Shown: one piece after another, positions 49,996 through 58,704 of the stretch
Position numbering within the stretch: the stretch's first letter is position 1
How the letters are laid out: each line of letters opens with the position of its first letter
Source: DASSKA01 sp963839365
GTDB lineage: Bacteria > Actinomycetota > Actinomycetes > Propionibacteriales > Nocardioidaceae
Length of the DNA stretch: 64,000 bases
NCBI GenBank assembly: GCA_963839365.1
Contig: CAWIUT010000007.1
Span: 1-64,000 of the forward strand
Direction: 5' to 3'
Made by a program: the position numbers and the translations under genes
Notes under the pieces: model-generated
The model's database searches: none
Told to the model about the DNA's origin: nothing
Seen by the model: only the letters and a program-made list of their open reading frames with translations

Positions 49996-51253
49996 CGCGC
50001 CGTCCCAGCAGCTCCTCGAACAACACCTCCCACTGCCGGGTCACGGCATCGATGCTGTACTTCGCCACGTCGTCGAGCGCGGCGCGTCCCATGCGCTGGC
50101 GCAGCTCGTCGTCCTCCACCAGCTGCAGCAGCGCCGCGCTCAGCGCCTCCCGGTCGTCGTCCGGCACCAGCCGGCCGTTCCGCCCGTCGTCGATGATCTC
50201 GCCGGGCCCGCGGGGGCAGTCGTAGCTGACCAGCGGCAGCCCTCGGCTCATCGCTTCGAGGAGCACCATCGGGAAACCTTCGTACAGCGAGGCCATGGCG
50301 TACACCGAGGCGTCGGACAGGACTGCCTGGAAGTCGGGCGCGAAGCCCTTGAGCGCGACCTGGTCGCTGATGCCGAGCTGCTCGGCGAGGGCGGCCAGGT
50401 TCTGCTCCTCCGGCCCCTTGCCGTAGATGTGCAGCTGCCAGTCTGGGTGGCGCCGCGCCACCGGCGCGTAGGCCTCGATCAACCGGTGGAACCCCTTGCG
50501 CCGTTCCAGGCGGCCGCCTGCGATCACCACCTTGCGGTCGAGCGGCGGCGGGGTGTCCACCGGCGGCCACGAGGCGGCGTTCGGGATCGAGGTGATCAGT
50601 GCCCGCGCCTCGGGGAACTCGCGGCTGTAGTCGACCGCGTCGGCCATGGTCAGCGCGGCCAGGCAGTCCAGCCGCTGGGTGACGGTCCTCATCAGCCCGG
50701 ACACCTCCGGGTTGCGCATGCGGATCGGGAAGTTGAGGTGGTCCTGGGCGATGGTGACCAGCTGCGGCGGAGCCAGCGCCGCCACGGCGGCGTGCAGCGC
50801 GGGCCGTACGGAGATGAGCACTCCGGGCGGCAGGCGGGGCAGGTGACGGACCAGCAACGAGTCGGTGAGCGCGGACAGCTCCTTCTCGGACGTCAGGAAC
50901 GCCGAGGGCCGGCGGTCCAGCCGCCTGGTGACCCGGGAGGCCCGATCGTCGCGGCGTGCTCTGATCCAGCCCTGCTCGCTGCCGGGGAGGCGCTGGTCGT
51001 ACAGGTAGGTGACCTTCACCCGCGGGTCGACGGGGTAGTTGGGCTGGTCCCGCCTCCGGTAGACGCTGATGATCTCGACCTCGTGCCGGTCGGCCAGGGC
51101 CGCCGCGAGAGTGAGGACCGTGCGCGGCACGCCCGCCACACCGTCGATGGTCACCGCGAGGAAACAGACCCGCTGCGTCGAGGGTCGCCCGCTCCGCCGG
51201 GCTCCGCGGGCGAGCGCGGCGACGGCCGACGTGAGGCGCTGCTGCGCAGACAT
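49988..51253 (-). CDS. GT4-type glycosyltransferase
   Basis: This 421-residue GT-B-fold glycosyltransferase of the GT4 type has an N-terminal acceptor domain with VTIDGVAGVPRTVLTLAAALADRHEVEIISVY, and a donor domain with VVIAGGRLERRKGFHRLIEAYAPVARRHPDWQLHIYGKGPEE. The conserved E-x7-E donor motif is ASLYEGFPMVLLEAMSRGLPLVSYDCPRGPGEII. Members of this subfamily elongate cell-wall glycans such as teichoic-acid-like polymers. It lies between DUF2332 and sulfotransferase-like genes, which suggests synthesis of a sulfated cell-surface glycan. The acceptor is unknown. Confidence 0.9.
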   Translation of the reverse strand: MSAQQRLTSAVAALARGARRSGRPSTQRVCFLAVTIDGVAGVPRTVLTLAAALADRHEVEIISVYRRRDQPNYPVDPRVKVTYLYDQRLPGSEQGWIRARRDDRASRVTRRLDRRPSAFLTSEKELSALTDSLLVRHLPRLPPGVLISVRPALHAAVAALAPPQLVTIAQDHLNFPIRMRNPEVSGLMRTVTQRLDCLAALTMADAVDYSREFPEARALITSIPNAASWPPVDTPPPLDRKVVIAGGRLERRKGFHRLIEAYAPVARRHPDWQLHIYGKGPEEQNLAALAEQLGISDQVALKGFAPDFQAVLSDASVYAMASLYEGFPMVLLEAMSRGLPLVSYDCPRGPGEIIDDGRNGRLVPDDDREALSAALLQLVEDDELRQRMGRAALDDVAKYSIDAVTRQWEVLFEELLGRRDG

Positions 51254-51275
51254 GGTGGGATCCTAACCGCGCGAC

Positions 51276-52406
51276 TCAGCGACCCGGACGCAGCCGACGG
51301 GCGAGCCGCCCGGCCCGGCGCCGGACCGCGGCCGCCGGCGGGGTCTCCCGGCCGTCCCCCTGCTCCGCGAGCTGCTCTGCCCGCCTGGTCTCGGCCTGCA
51401 GGCGCCGCAGCACCTGCGGAAGCGCCTGCACGGCGACCGCCAGCATCTCCTCGGCGGTCACCGATCCCGGGGTGCGCGCCGACCCGTCCGTGCGCGCCGC
51501 GCTGAGGTCAGCGAGGTCTCCCCGGAGGTCCCAACCGCTGTCGGCCACCACCCTGTTGGACGCGGCGGTGCGCTCGCGCAGGTTGTCGACGGTGCCCTGG
51601 TCGAGGCCTATCCGGCTGCCGCCGAGCGGAACCAGCACCTCGTGGCCGATGTAGCGCCGCAGCCAGCGGTACTGCTCGGTCCAGTGCGTGTTGTCGGCGT
51701 CGATGGCCTCCCTCAGGGCCGGACCGACCTCCTGCAGGAAGCGGGCCGCCTCCACGCCGAGGGACTCATTCGCCTCGGTGACGTCAGTGTTGCCCGCCGC
51801 CGCGTCGAAGCCCGCAGCGGCGGCGAAGCGCTGCCACAGCAGGTCGTGCGGCGCCCCGGAGGGCGGCACGGTCACCACGTGCACGCGTTCGGGCGGCAGC
51901 GTTGCGGCCCAGCGGGGCAGCACCACGGCCGCGTCGAGGGTCCCCCAGCTCCACTTGCCCGGCCGGTCGAGCCGCCCGACGAACTCCTCCAGCGTGCAGG
52001 CGTTGCCGAGCTTGAGCTCCTCCTGCCAGGCGGCCGGCACCTGCCGGACGAAGTCGCGGGAGGTGAACACCACGTGCACCTCGCAGCCGGCGAGATCGGC
52101 AAGAGCTCGCTGGGCCTGCTCCGCGGTCGCCGAGACGAACCACTCGTCGCTGACCAGCACCGTGCCGCCGGCGGCCTTGGCCTGGGCGACGATGCCGTCC
52201 CACAGCGCGTACCGGCTGTTGGGACGCACCGTGGCCGGCCGGTCGCTGCACACCGCGCCCGCGGCCCGGGTGTGGTCGAAACGGCGGCGTCCGGGGACCA
52301 GGACGCCGTGACGCTCCATCTGCTTCTTGCTGCCCCAGATCACCGACTGCAGGAAGGTCGTCCCCGACTTGGGAGCACCGATGTGCAGGACGACGCGTGC
52401 GCTCAC
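51276..52406 (-). CDS. Sulfotransferase-like protein (copy A)
   Basis: This 376-residue protein has the PAPS 5'-phosphosulfate-binding loop VLHIGAPKSGTTFLQSVIW at residues 5-23 and a 3'-phosphate motif-like VVFTSRDFVRQVPAAWQEEL near residue 115. The tail is basic (RRAGRLARRLRPGR), possibly membrane-contacting. Family members transfer sulfate from PAPS to carbohydrates or other hydroxyls. It is one of three paralogues in this cluster (51.3, 52.4 and 54.9 kb) that share the KSGT loop and the Trp-Gln-Glu segment but differ strongly elsewhere. Start at the ATG at 52406, 10 bp after copy B. Substrate unknown. Confidence 0.8.
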   Translation of the reverse strand: MSARVVLHIGAPKSGTTFLQSVIWGSKKQMERHGVLVPGRRRFDHTRAAGAVCSDRPATVRPNSRYALWDGIVAQAKAAGGTVLVSDEWFVSATAEQAQRALADLAGCEVHVVFTSRDFVRQVPAAWQEELKLGNACTLEEFVGRLDRPGKWSWGTLDAAVVLPRWAATLPPERVHVVTVPPSGAPHDLLWQRFAAAAGFDAAAGNTDVTEANESLGVEAARFLQEVGPALREAIDADNTHWTEQYRWLRRYIGHEVLVPLGGSRIGLDQGTVDNLRERTAASNRVVADSGWDLRGDLADLSAARTDGSARTPGSVTAEEMLAVAVQALPQVLRRLQAETRRAEQLAEQGDGRETPPAAAVRRRAGRLARRLRPGR

Positions 52407-52416
52407 CTCGAGGACC

Positions 52417-53592
52417 TCAGCGCGTCGTCCGCAGGACCTTGGACCTGGCGAGATCGCGGGCCCGCCGGGCGGCGCCGCGCGCCAACCTCATCGGGGTGAG
52501 TCTCCCGGCCGGCGCTGGATCGGGGGCTCGACGGGCCTGCGCCTCCGGGGAGTACATGTCGTGATAGCGCCGGACGGCGAGGCTGGCCAGCGCCTGGACC
52601 GCGGTGTCGGCGACCTCCTCCTCGGTCACCTCGCGGAACGCCGGCTCGCCCTGCTTGCCGTCGAACAGCAGGTGCTCGGGCTGACCGACCATGTGGTAGC
52701 CGCGCTCGGTGACCTCCTTGACCTGGGCGGCCGACTCCTCCACGCACCACGGCACGAGCTCCTCGGGAAGCCGGACGCGGTCGCCGCTCTGACGCAGCAG
52801 GATGCCGCGGCCGACGTCCCGCCGCACCGCCAGTCGGTACTGGGTGTAGAAGTCCTGCAGCCTGTCCCCGAGCGCCACGTTGAGCCGCCGCAGCGTCTCG
52901 GCCTGCTGGTAGCCGAGGGAGAGGTTGCGGGCCCGGGGCGGTGCCGTGAGCGCGGACGGGTCCACTCCCAGCACCTCGCCGAACAGCTTCAGCAGCGCAT
53001 CCGGGTCGTCCGAGGACGGGGGTACGGCGATCACGTGCACGTGGTCGGGGTCGAGCGTCCGCCCCCACCGGGCCGCGATGTCCGGCACGTGCTGGCGGGC
53101 GATGAACTGCTTGGTGTGCGGGGCGCCGTCCCTGTCGCGGATGCCGCGCACGTAGTCCTGGTAGGGGGTGGTGAGCCGCTCCTTGACGCACTGCTGCCAC
53201 TCCGAGGGAATCTGCTTCGCCCAGTGCCGCGCCGAGATCAGCAGGTGCACGTCGAAGTCCGCGAGCGCCTCGAGCAACAGCTCGGCCCGCCAGGTCTCGA
53301 GCTCGGCGAGGTCCTCGATCGTCAGGAGCAGCCGGGGCTGCTTGGCCTGCTGCAGCCGCCTGGTGACGTCCCGCAGGGCAGCGCGGGTGTCGGCGTGGTG
53401 CGGATCGGCCGGGTCCGCGGCGAGCAGGGGGTTGAGGACCATCTGCATGTGGCGGACGCGAGCGCCGAGCGGCACGCCCAAGCCCTGCTTGGCCAGCGCT
53501 CCGCGCGACTCCAGGAAGGACTCCTGGACGAACGAGGTGCCCGACTTGCGGGATCCCACGTGGAGGTAGACAGGTCGCTTCGCCGTGGCCAT
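52417..53592 (-). CDS. Sulfotransferase-like protein (copy B)
   Basis: This 391-residue paralogue of the copies at 51.3 and 54.9 kb has a nucleotide loop VYLHVGSRKSGTSFVQESFL and LISARHWAKQIPSEWQQCVKE, the equivalent of the phosphate-binding R/S region. The C-terminal 40 residues are Arg/Pro-rich. An earlier in-frame start at 53649 would add a stretch without family resemblance; the ATG at 53592 begins MATAKRPVYLHVG, directly at the domain. It is 10 bp from copy A and 69 bp from the acyl-CoA dehydrogenase gene. Substrate unknown. Confidence 0.8.
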   Translation of the reverse strand: MATAKRPVYLHVGSRKSGTSFVQESFLESRGALAKQGLGVPLGARVRHMQMVLNPLLAADPADPHHADTRAALRDVTRRLQQAKQPRLLLTIEDLAELETWRAELLLEALADFDVHLLISARHWAKQIPSEWQQCVKERLTTPYQDYVRGIRDRDGAPHTKQFIARQHVPDIAARWGRTLDPDHVHVIAVPPSSDDPDALLKLFGEVLGVDPSALTAPPRARNLSLGYQQAETLRRLNVALGDRLQDFYTQYRLAVRRDVGRGILLRQSGDRVRLPEELVPWCVEESAAQVKEVTERGYHMVGQPEHLLFDGKQGEPAFREVTEEEVADTAVQALASLAVRRYHDMYSPEAQARRAPDPAPAGRLTPMRLARGAARRARDLARSKVLRTTR

Positions 53593-53661
53593 TCGGTCAT
53601 GCTCCCCTACATCGGCCGATCGGGGCAATCCGGCCCGGGACTGGCTCATCCGTCCCCCGGG

Positions 53662-54852
53662 TCAGCGTCGGTAGTCCTCGAGCAGGCGACGGCCGATGAT
53701 CATGCGCTGGATGTCGGCGGTGCCCTCCCCGATGAGCAGCATCGGTGCCTCACGGTACAGCCGCTCGATCTCGTACTCCTTGGAGAACCCGTAGCCGCCG
53801 TGGATCCGGAAGGAGTCCTCGACCACCTGCGCGCAGTACTCCGAGGCAAGGTACTTGGCCATGCCCGCCTCGAGGTCGTTGCGTTGGCCGGAGTCCTTCT
53901 TGCGCGCCGCGCGCACCATCATCTGGTGCGCGGCCTCCACCTTGCTGCCCATCTCGGCGATCCGGAACAGCACCGCCTGGTGGTCGGCGATCTTCTTGCC
54001 GAAGGTCTCCCGCTGCTGGGAGTAGTCGATGCCGAGCTCGAAGGCCCGCAGCGCGACCCCGCAGCCCCGAGCGGCCACGTTCACGCGGCCGACCTCGACG
54101 CCGTCCATCATCTGGTAGAAACCGCGGCCCGGCTGTCCGCCGAGGACCTGGTCGGCGCCGATCTCGTAGCCGTCGAAGACCAGCTCGGTGGTGTCGACGC
54201 CCTTGTAGCCCATCTTCTCGATCTTGCCGGGCACGGTCAGCCCGGCAGCGACCTCCCCGAAGCCGGCCGGCTTCTCCACCAGGAACGTGGTCATGTTCTT
54301 GTAGACCGAGTCCGCGCCCTCGTCGGTCTTCACCAGCACAGCGACCAGCGTCGAGGAACCACCGTTGGTCAGCCACATCTTCTGCCCGTCCACCACGAAG
54401 GAGTCGCCCTTGCGGACGGCCTTGGTGCGGATCGCGGACACGTCCGAGCCGCAGCCCGGCTCCGACATCGAGAACGCGCCCGTCAGCTCACCGGCGGCCA
54501 TCCTCGGCAGGTAGCGCTGCTTCTGCTCCTCGGTGCCGTGCTGGATCAGCATGTACGCCACGATGAAGTGCGTGTTCACGATGCCCGACACGCTCATCCA
54601 GCCCCGGGCGATCTCCTCCACGACCAGCGCGTAGGTCAGCAGCGACTCGCCCAGCCCGCCGTACTCCTCGGGAATGGTCAGCCCGAACAGCCCGAGCTCC
54701 TTCATCCCCTCCACGATCTCGGTGGGGTACTCGTCCTTGTGCTCCAGGTCCGTGGCGACGGGCAGGATCTTGTCGTCCACGAAGCTGCGCACCGTCTTGA
54801 GGATCTCGGTCTGAACGTCGGTCAGCCCCTCGGTCTCACACAGCCGCGCCAT
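53662..54852 (-). CDS. Acyl-CoA dehydrogenase (methylsuccinyl-CoA dehydrogenase candidate)
   Basis: This 396-residue FAD-dependent acyl-CoA dehydrogenase oxidises a CoA ester at C2-C3. Signatures are the helical N-terminus (EILKTVRSFVDDKILPVATDLEH), the flavin/substrate strand GAFSMSEPGCGSDVSAI, the VDGQKMWLTNGG loop, the AFELGIDYSQQRETFGKKIADHQAV helix and the C-terminal YREAPMLLIGEGTADIQ with the catalytic-base region. Beside the MaoC hydratase and HpcH lyase genes it would catalyse methylsuccinyl-CoA to mesaconyl-CoA (inference). Isobutyryl-, glutaryl- or other acyl-CoA specificity cannot be ruled out from sequence. Confidence 0.88.
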   Translation of the reverse strand: MARLCETEGLTDVQTEILKTVRSFVDDKILPVATDLEHKDEYPTEIVEGMKELGLFGLTIPEEYGGLGESLLTYALVVEEIARGWMSVSGIVNTHFIVAYMLIQHGTEEQKQRYLPRMAAGELTGAFSMSEPGCGSDVSAIRTKAVRKGDSFVVDGQKMWLTNGGSSTLVAVLVKTDEGADSVYKNMTTFLVEKPAGFGEVAAGLTVPGKIEKMGYKGVDTTELVFDGYEIGADQVLGGQPGRGFYQMMDGVEVGRVNVAARGCGVALRAFELGIDYSQQRETFGKKIADHQAVLFRIAEMGSKVEAAHQMMVRAARKKDSGQRNDLEAGMAKYLASEYCAQVVEDSFRIHGGYGFSKEYEIERLYREAPMLLIGEGTADIQRMIIGRRLLEDYRR

Positions 54853-54873
54853 CTCGGTGTCCTTCCCTGGGGC

Positions 54874-55917
54874 TCACTGGCCCTGTTTCTTGGCGTTCTT
54901 GTCTCGGTCCTTGGCCCACAGGCCGACCAGGTCTCCGAGCCCGGCCACCGCAGCGTCGAGCTGGTCGCGCTCGGGGACCCGGTTCGGGTCGACGCCGGGA
55001 ACGGCGACCGGCTCGAGGTCGGCGAGGTCACCGACCACCTGCACTCCTAGGGCGTCGAGCTGCTTGATCATCTGCGTGGAGCGCTTCTTCACCCAGCGGG
55101 GCACGTCGAAGCCGATCGAGGCCTCCTGGCCGCGGCGGTCGGCCAGCCCGTGCTTGGCCAGCCCCATCTTCACGAGGCTGGTGTAGTGCTTCCAGGGCAG
55201 GTCCCGCTCCTTGAGCACCACGTTGAGCCGGCGCATCACCAGCGCGGAGGCCACTCCCAGCGCCTCGTTGCTGCGAGGGACCGGAGAGCACGATGCGGCG
55301 TCGACGCCGACGGCCTCGCTGAACCTCTCCCAGAGCACCTCGGCGTCGGCCCCCGGGTGGGGCACGGTGACGATGGTGAAGCGCTCCTTGCCCACGACGT
55401 CGCTCCAGTTGCGGGCGATCCTGACCGTGTCCTGCTGGCGCCAGAAGTTGCGGCCGGGTGCGTTGCGCAGCCCGGGGCGGGCCCGCACCCCGCGCAGGTG
55501 CTCGGGCCAGGTCCACGGGTGGTAGTTCTGCACCGTCTCCTGCCACATCGCGGGGATGTTGCGGTTCAGGTCGCGCACGCTCATCACCGCGTGCACCTCG
55601 GCGCCGTCGAAGCTGTCCACGATCTTGCGGATCTTCGCCGGCGCAGCCGGACCGAGGAACTCCATGGACACCACCACGGTGCCGTCCCACTCCGAGGTCC
55701 GCTCCAGCAGCCACTGCCACTTGCCGTCGGACGGGACCGGGCCAGCACGGTCCGAGCCGAGGACGTCGTTGACGGCCAGCACCTGGTCCCGCCAGGTCTT
55801 CCCGGGATAGAGGATCCCCTGCTCGCCCAGCACGTCCTGGTTGGCCAGCAGCCGGGCCTGGATGTAGCTGGTCCCGGACTTCATCGCCCCGACGTGCAGC
55901 ACCACGCGCTCAGCCAC
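54874..55917 (-). CDS. Sulfotransferase-like protein (copy C)
   Basis: This 347-residue third paralogue has VLHVGAMKSGTSYIQARLLANQ as its PAPS-binding loop, a conserved VVVSMEFLGPAAPAKIRKIVDSF strand-helix and VMSVRDLNRNIPAMWQETVQNYHPW as the second phosphate-contact segment. It has a Lys/Arg-rich C-terminus. It is separated from copies A and B by the acyl-CoA dehydrogenase gene, and from the HpcH lyase gene by 59 bp. The three copies differ strongly outside the core, so they are likely to sulfate different positions or acceptors. Substrate unknown. Confidence 0.8.
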   Translation of the reverse strand: MAERVVLHVGAMKSGTSYIQARLLANQDVLGEQGILYPGKTWRDQVLAVNDVLGSDRAGPVPSDGKWQWLLERTSEWDGTVVVSMEFLGPAAPAKIRKIVDSFDGAEVHAVMSVRDLNRNIPAMWQETVQNYHPWTWPEHLRGVRARPGLRNAPGRNFWRQQDTVRIARNWSDVVGKERFTIVTVPHPGADAEVLWERFSEAVGVDAASCSPVPRSNEALGVASALVMRRLNVVLKERDLPWKHYTSLVKMGLAKHGLADRRGQEASIGFDVPRWVKKRSTQMIKQLDALGVQVVGDLADLEPVAVPGVDPNRVPERDQLDAAVAGLGDLVGLWAKDRDKNAKKQGQ

Positions 55918-55976
55918 CCATGCCTCCGTTCACCGGCGCCCATCCTCTCCGTTCCGGCAGGGCCGGACCGCGCCGG

Positions 55977-56957
55977 TCAGCTCTCCGGAGCCGTCCACAC
56001 GTCGGTGCGCCTCATCCCGGCCGCCCGGCCCTTGGCCGAGATCACCAGCGCCATCTTGCGCGACGCCTCGTCGATCATCTCGTCCCCCAGCATGACCGCA
56101 CCGGTCGCCCCACCGCGCTCGGAGGTGTAGTACTCGTAGGCGTCGAGGATGTTCTCCGCGTGGTCGTAGTCGTCCTGGTGCGGGGAGTACACCTCGTTCG
56201 CTGCGGCGATCTGGTCCGGGTGCAGCGTCCACTTGCCGTCGAAGCCGAGCGCGGCCGACCGGCCGGCCACCCGGCGGAAGCCGTCGATGTCGCGGATCTG
56301 CAGGTACGGGCCGTCGATGGCCTGCAGGTCGTGGGCGCGAGCAGCCATCAGGATCCGCATCAGGATGTAGTGGTAGGCGTCGCCCACGTCGTAGCCCGGC
56401 GGCTGCTCCCCGACCACCAGGCTCTTCATGTTGATGGAGGCCATGAAGTCGGCCGGGCCGAAGATGATCGTCTCCACCCGCGAGGAGGCCGAGGCGATCG
56501 CGTCCACGTTGATCAGCCCGAGCGCGTTCTCGATCTGCGCCTCGATGCCGATCCGGCCGACCTCGTAACCCATCGTGGTCTCGATCTGGGTGAGCAGCGT
56601 GTCCAGGGTCGCGACCTGCTCGGGGGTCTGCACCTTGGGCAGCATGATGCAGTCGAGGTTGGCGCCTGCCCCCTCGACCACCTCGATGACGTCCCGGTAG
56701 GTCCACTGGGTGGTCCAGTCGTTGACCCGCACGGTGCGCACCTTGCCCGACCAGTCGCCGCTGTTGAGCACGTCGACGATGTTCTTGCGGGCGCTCTCCT
56801 TCGCGATCGGGGCCACAGAGTCCTCGAGGTCCAAGAAGACCTGGTCGGCGGCCAGCCCCTGCGCCTTCTCCAGGAACCGGGGGTTGGAGCCGGGCACCGC
56901 GTGGCAGGAGCGGCGGGACCTCAGCTCGGAGGGCCGGGTGGCGGGCATCTCGGGCAT
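55977..56957 (-). CDS. HpcH/HpaI-type CoA-ester lyase (malyl/methylmalyl-CoA lyase-like)
   Basis: This 326-residue TIM-barrel lyase has the CoA/metal-site signatures CHAVPGSNPRFLEKAQGLAADQVFLDLEDSVAP near residues 17-50, VRVNDWTTQWTYRDV, IMLPKVQTPEQV, EAQIENALGLINVDAIA and IIFGPADFMASINM. It closely follows beta-methylmalyl-/malyl-CoA lyase (Mcl1) proteins of the ethylmalonyl-CoA pathway, which cleave beta-methylmalyl-CoA to glyoxylate and propionyl-CoA; a citramalyl-CoA lyase role is the alternative. The ATG at 56957 begins MPEMPATRPSELRSRRSCH; longer frames upstream lack family resemblance. It is the first gene of the leftward run. Confidence 0.88.
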   Translation of the reverse strand: MPEMPATRPSELRSRRSCHAVPGSNPRFLEKAQGLAADQVFLDLEDSVAPIAKESARKNIVDVLNSGDWSGKVRTVRVNDWTTQWTYRDVIEVVEGAGANLDCIMLPKVQTPEQVATLDTLLTQIETTMGYEVGRIGIEAQIENALGLINVDAIASASSRVETIIFGPADFMASINMKSLVVGEQPPGYDVGDAYHYILMRILMAARAHDLQAIDGPYLQIRDIDGFRRVAGRSAALGFDGKWTLHPDQIAAANEVYSPHQDDYDHAENILDAYEYYTSERGGATGAVMLGDEMIDEASRKMALVISAKGRAAGMRRTDVWTAPES

Positions 56958-57114
56958 GTAGCGAGCCTTCCTGTGGTGGTTCGTGCGGTGCATCGGCATG
57001 TCGAGATTGTCGGAGCGTACCGCCGCAACGGCGGAAGGTGGAGAGCGCCGAGACGTGCGGTTGGTCACCCGCCGCGGTTCCCGGCCCCGCGTTCCTTGTG
57101 GCACGCTCGACACC

Positions 57115-57660
57115 GTGACTCCGCCGCGCCCGGACGGCTCCGCCGACGAGACGGTGCCTTCGCTCGCGCTGATCGCGGAGCTCGCCAAGAAGACCGGCGT
57201 GTGCTGGCTGAGGTACGACGGGGCGACGCACCCGGCCTGGCACGCCTGGGTGTCCGACGCCCTGTTCGTCGTCTCCGGAGGCGCCGAGCAGCCGCTTCCG
57301 GGGATCGAGCACGCGGCCCGGACAGAGGTGACCATGCGCAGCAAGGACCACGGGGGGCGGCTGCTGACCTGGGTCGGAGCGGTTTCCGTGGTGCGACCCG
57401 AGGACGAGCTGTGGGAGCCGGTGACCGCGGCGCTCGTGACCGGCCGGCTGAACCTGGCCGACCCGGCCCACGCACCCGAGCAGTGGGCACGGCACAGCGT
57501 GGTCACCCGGATCGCCCCGACCGCGGAGGTCGTGGAGCGGCCCGGGACGCTCAGCGCCGAGGCTCATCTGGCCGCCCCCCAGCCGACCCCGGCCACCACC
57601 CGGGGTCGACTCCCCCGGGTGCTGCACCGACGCGGCACCCGCCGCCCCGACCTCAGCTGA
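57115..57660 (+). CDS. Hypothetical protein, possible split-barrel fold
   Basis: This 181-residue soluble protein has the core SLALIAELAKKTGVCWLRYDGATHPAWHAWVSDALFVVSGGAEQPLPGI, followed by TEVTMRSKDHGGRLLTWVGAVSVVRPEDELWEPVTAAL. Helix-strand alternation with the WHAWVSD motif gives a pyridoxamine-5'-phosphate oxidase-like split-barrel impression, but I do not recognise a named family and assign no function. The C-terminal 35 residues are Pro/Arg/Thr-rich. The GTG at 57115 begins VTPPRPDGSADE, a better fit than upstream starts that would overlap the HpcH promoter region. Divergent from the HpcH gene. Confidence 0.65.
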   Translation: MTPPRPDGSADETVPSLALIAELAKKTGVCWLRYDGATHPAWHAWVSDALFVVSGGAEQPLPGIEHAARTEVTMRSKDHGGRLLTWVGAVSVVRPEDELWEPVTAALVTGRLNLADPAHAPEQWARHSVVTRIAPTAEVVERPGTLSAEAHLAAPQPTPATTRGRLPRVLHRRGTRRPDLS

Positions 57661-57680
57661 GCCGGGGACCGACGCGACCG

Positions 57681-58619
57681 TCAGGGCGGGCTCAGCTCGC
57701 CTCGCATCACCGGGCAGACCCGACCCTCCACGAAGCACCGCGACGCGCTGCCCGAGCCGTCGACCTCGACCCGCGCGTGCAACCGGGACGGCCGCCCCAT
57801 CTCCACGCCCTGGGTGATGTCCAGCCGGCCGCCTTCCGGGAGCAGGCCGGCGGCAGCCAGCCCGACCCCGAGACCCACCGCGGCCGACCCGGTGGCCGGG
57901 TCCTCGGCGACCAGCAGGCCCGGCACGAACACCCGCGAGTGCACCGTCAGGTCCGGCGGGTGGCCGCTCACCGAGAACAGGTCGATGCCCTCCAAGGGAT
58001 CGGTGAGGTCCCCGGACCGTCGGACCCGCGCGGCGTACTCCCGCAGCGGCCGGGTCGACGGCACGGCCCGCGGCACCGCGTCCTCTGCCACCGGCAGGAA
58101 CAAGAAGCTCAGCCCGCACCCGGCGGCGAACGCGGGCCCCGCCAGATCGTCGGCAGCCAACCCGAGGTCGGCGAGCACCGAGGCGACGAGCGCCTCGTGG
58201 AGCGGACCGACCAGGTCCCGTGGGGTCGCGGACAGCTCCACCCGGTCCGGGTCCCCGGAGCCGTCCCCACCGGGGCTGTCGCCGAACCGGACCGGGATCC
58301 GGCCCGCACCGCACACCTGCACCGCCGTCGGTGTCACGATCAAGCCCCGCGACCGCAGCGACCAGGCAACGCCCAGGGTGGGGTGGCCGGCGAACGGGAC
58401 CTCGCCGGCAGGGGTGAAGATGCGGGCGGTGTACTCCGCCGTCGCCGGGTCAACCGCACCGGGGAAGATGCTCTCGGAGAAGTTGAACTCCCGGGTGATG
58501 GCCAGGCAGTCCTCCGAGGAGAGTGAGGCGGCGCCGTGCACCACCGCGAGCTGGTTCCCGGCGAACGGCCGGTCGGTGAACACGTCGACCACATCGAAGC
58601 TCAGCACCATGCTGGCCAT
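57681..58619 (-). CDS. PhzF family isomerase
   Basis: This 312-residue protein has two-domain diaminopimelate-epimerase-like fold features: FDVVDVFTDRPFAGNQLAVVHG, the catalytic glutamate in REFNFSESIF, FTPAGEVPFAGHPTLGVAW, and LLVAEDPATGSAAVGLGVGLAAAG in the second domain. PhzF family members isomerise phenazine precursors or other small metabolites; most homologues in this clade have unknown substrates. The ATG at 58619 starts MASMVLSFDVVDVF; the second ATG, 9 bp later, is equally possible. Convergent with the 57115 gene, separated by 20 bp. Confidence 0.9.
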   Translation of the reverse strand: MASMVLSFDVVDVFTDRPFAGNQLAVVHGAASLSSEDCLAITREFNFSESIFPGAVDPATAEYTARIFTPAGEVPFAGHPTLGVAWSLRSRGLIVTPTAVQVCGAGRIPVRFGDSPGGDGSGDPDRVELSATPRDLVGPLHEALVASVLADLGLAADDLAGPAFAAGCGLSFLFLPVAEDAVPRAVPSTRPLREYAARVRRSGDLTDPLEGIDLFSVSGHPPDLTVHSRVFVPGLLVAEDPATGSAAVGLGVGLAAAGLLPEGGRLDITQGVEMGRPSRLHARVEVDGSGSASRCFVEGRVCPVMRGELSPP

Positions 58620-58704
58620 GCTCGCAGACCGGCGCACCGAACCGGCGCGGGTGTGAGGTCGATGTGCCCCGGCTGCAGGGCGCACACCCAGTAACCTCTC
58701 AGTC

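Noticed and set aside
52327..58526. Rightward open frames of nearly 900 residues across the sulfotransferase, acyl-CoA dehydrogenase and HpcH genes
   Set aside because: Antisense shadows without domain content; the leftward frames have complete family signatures and tight spacing.
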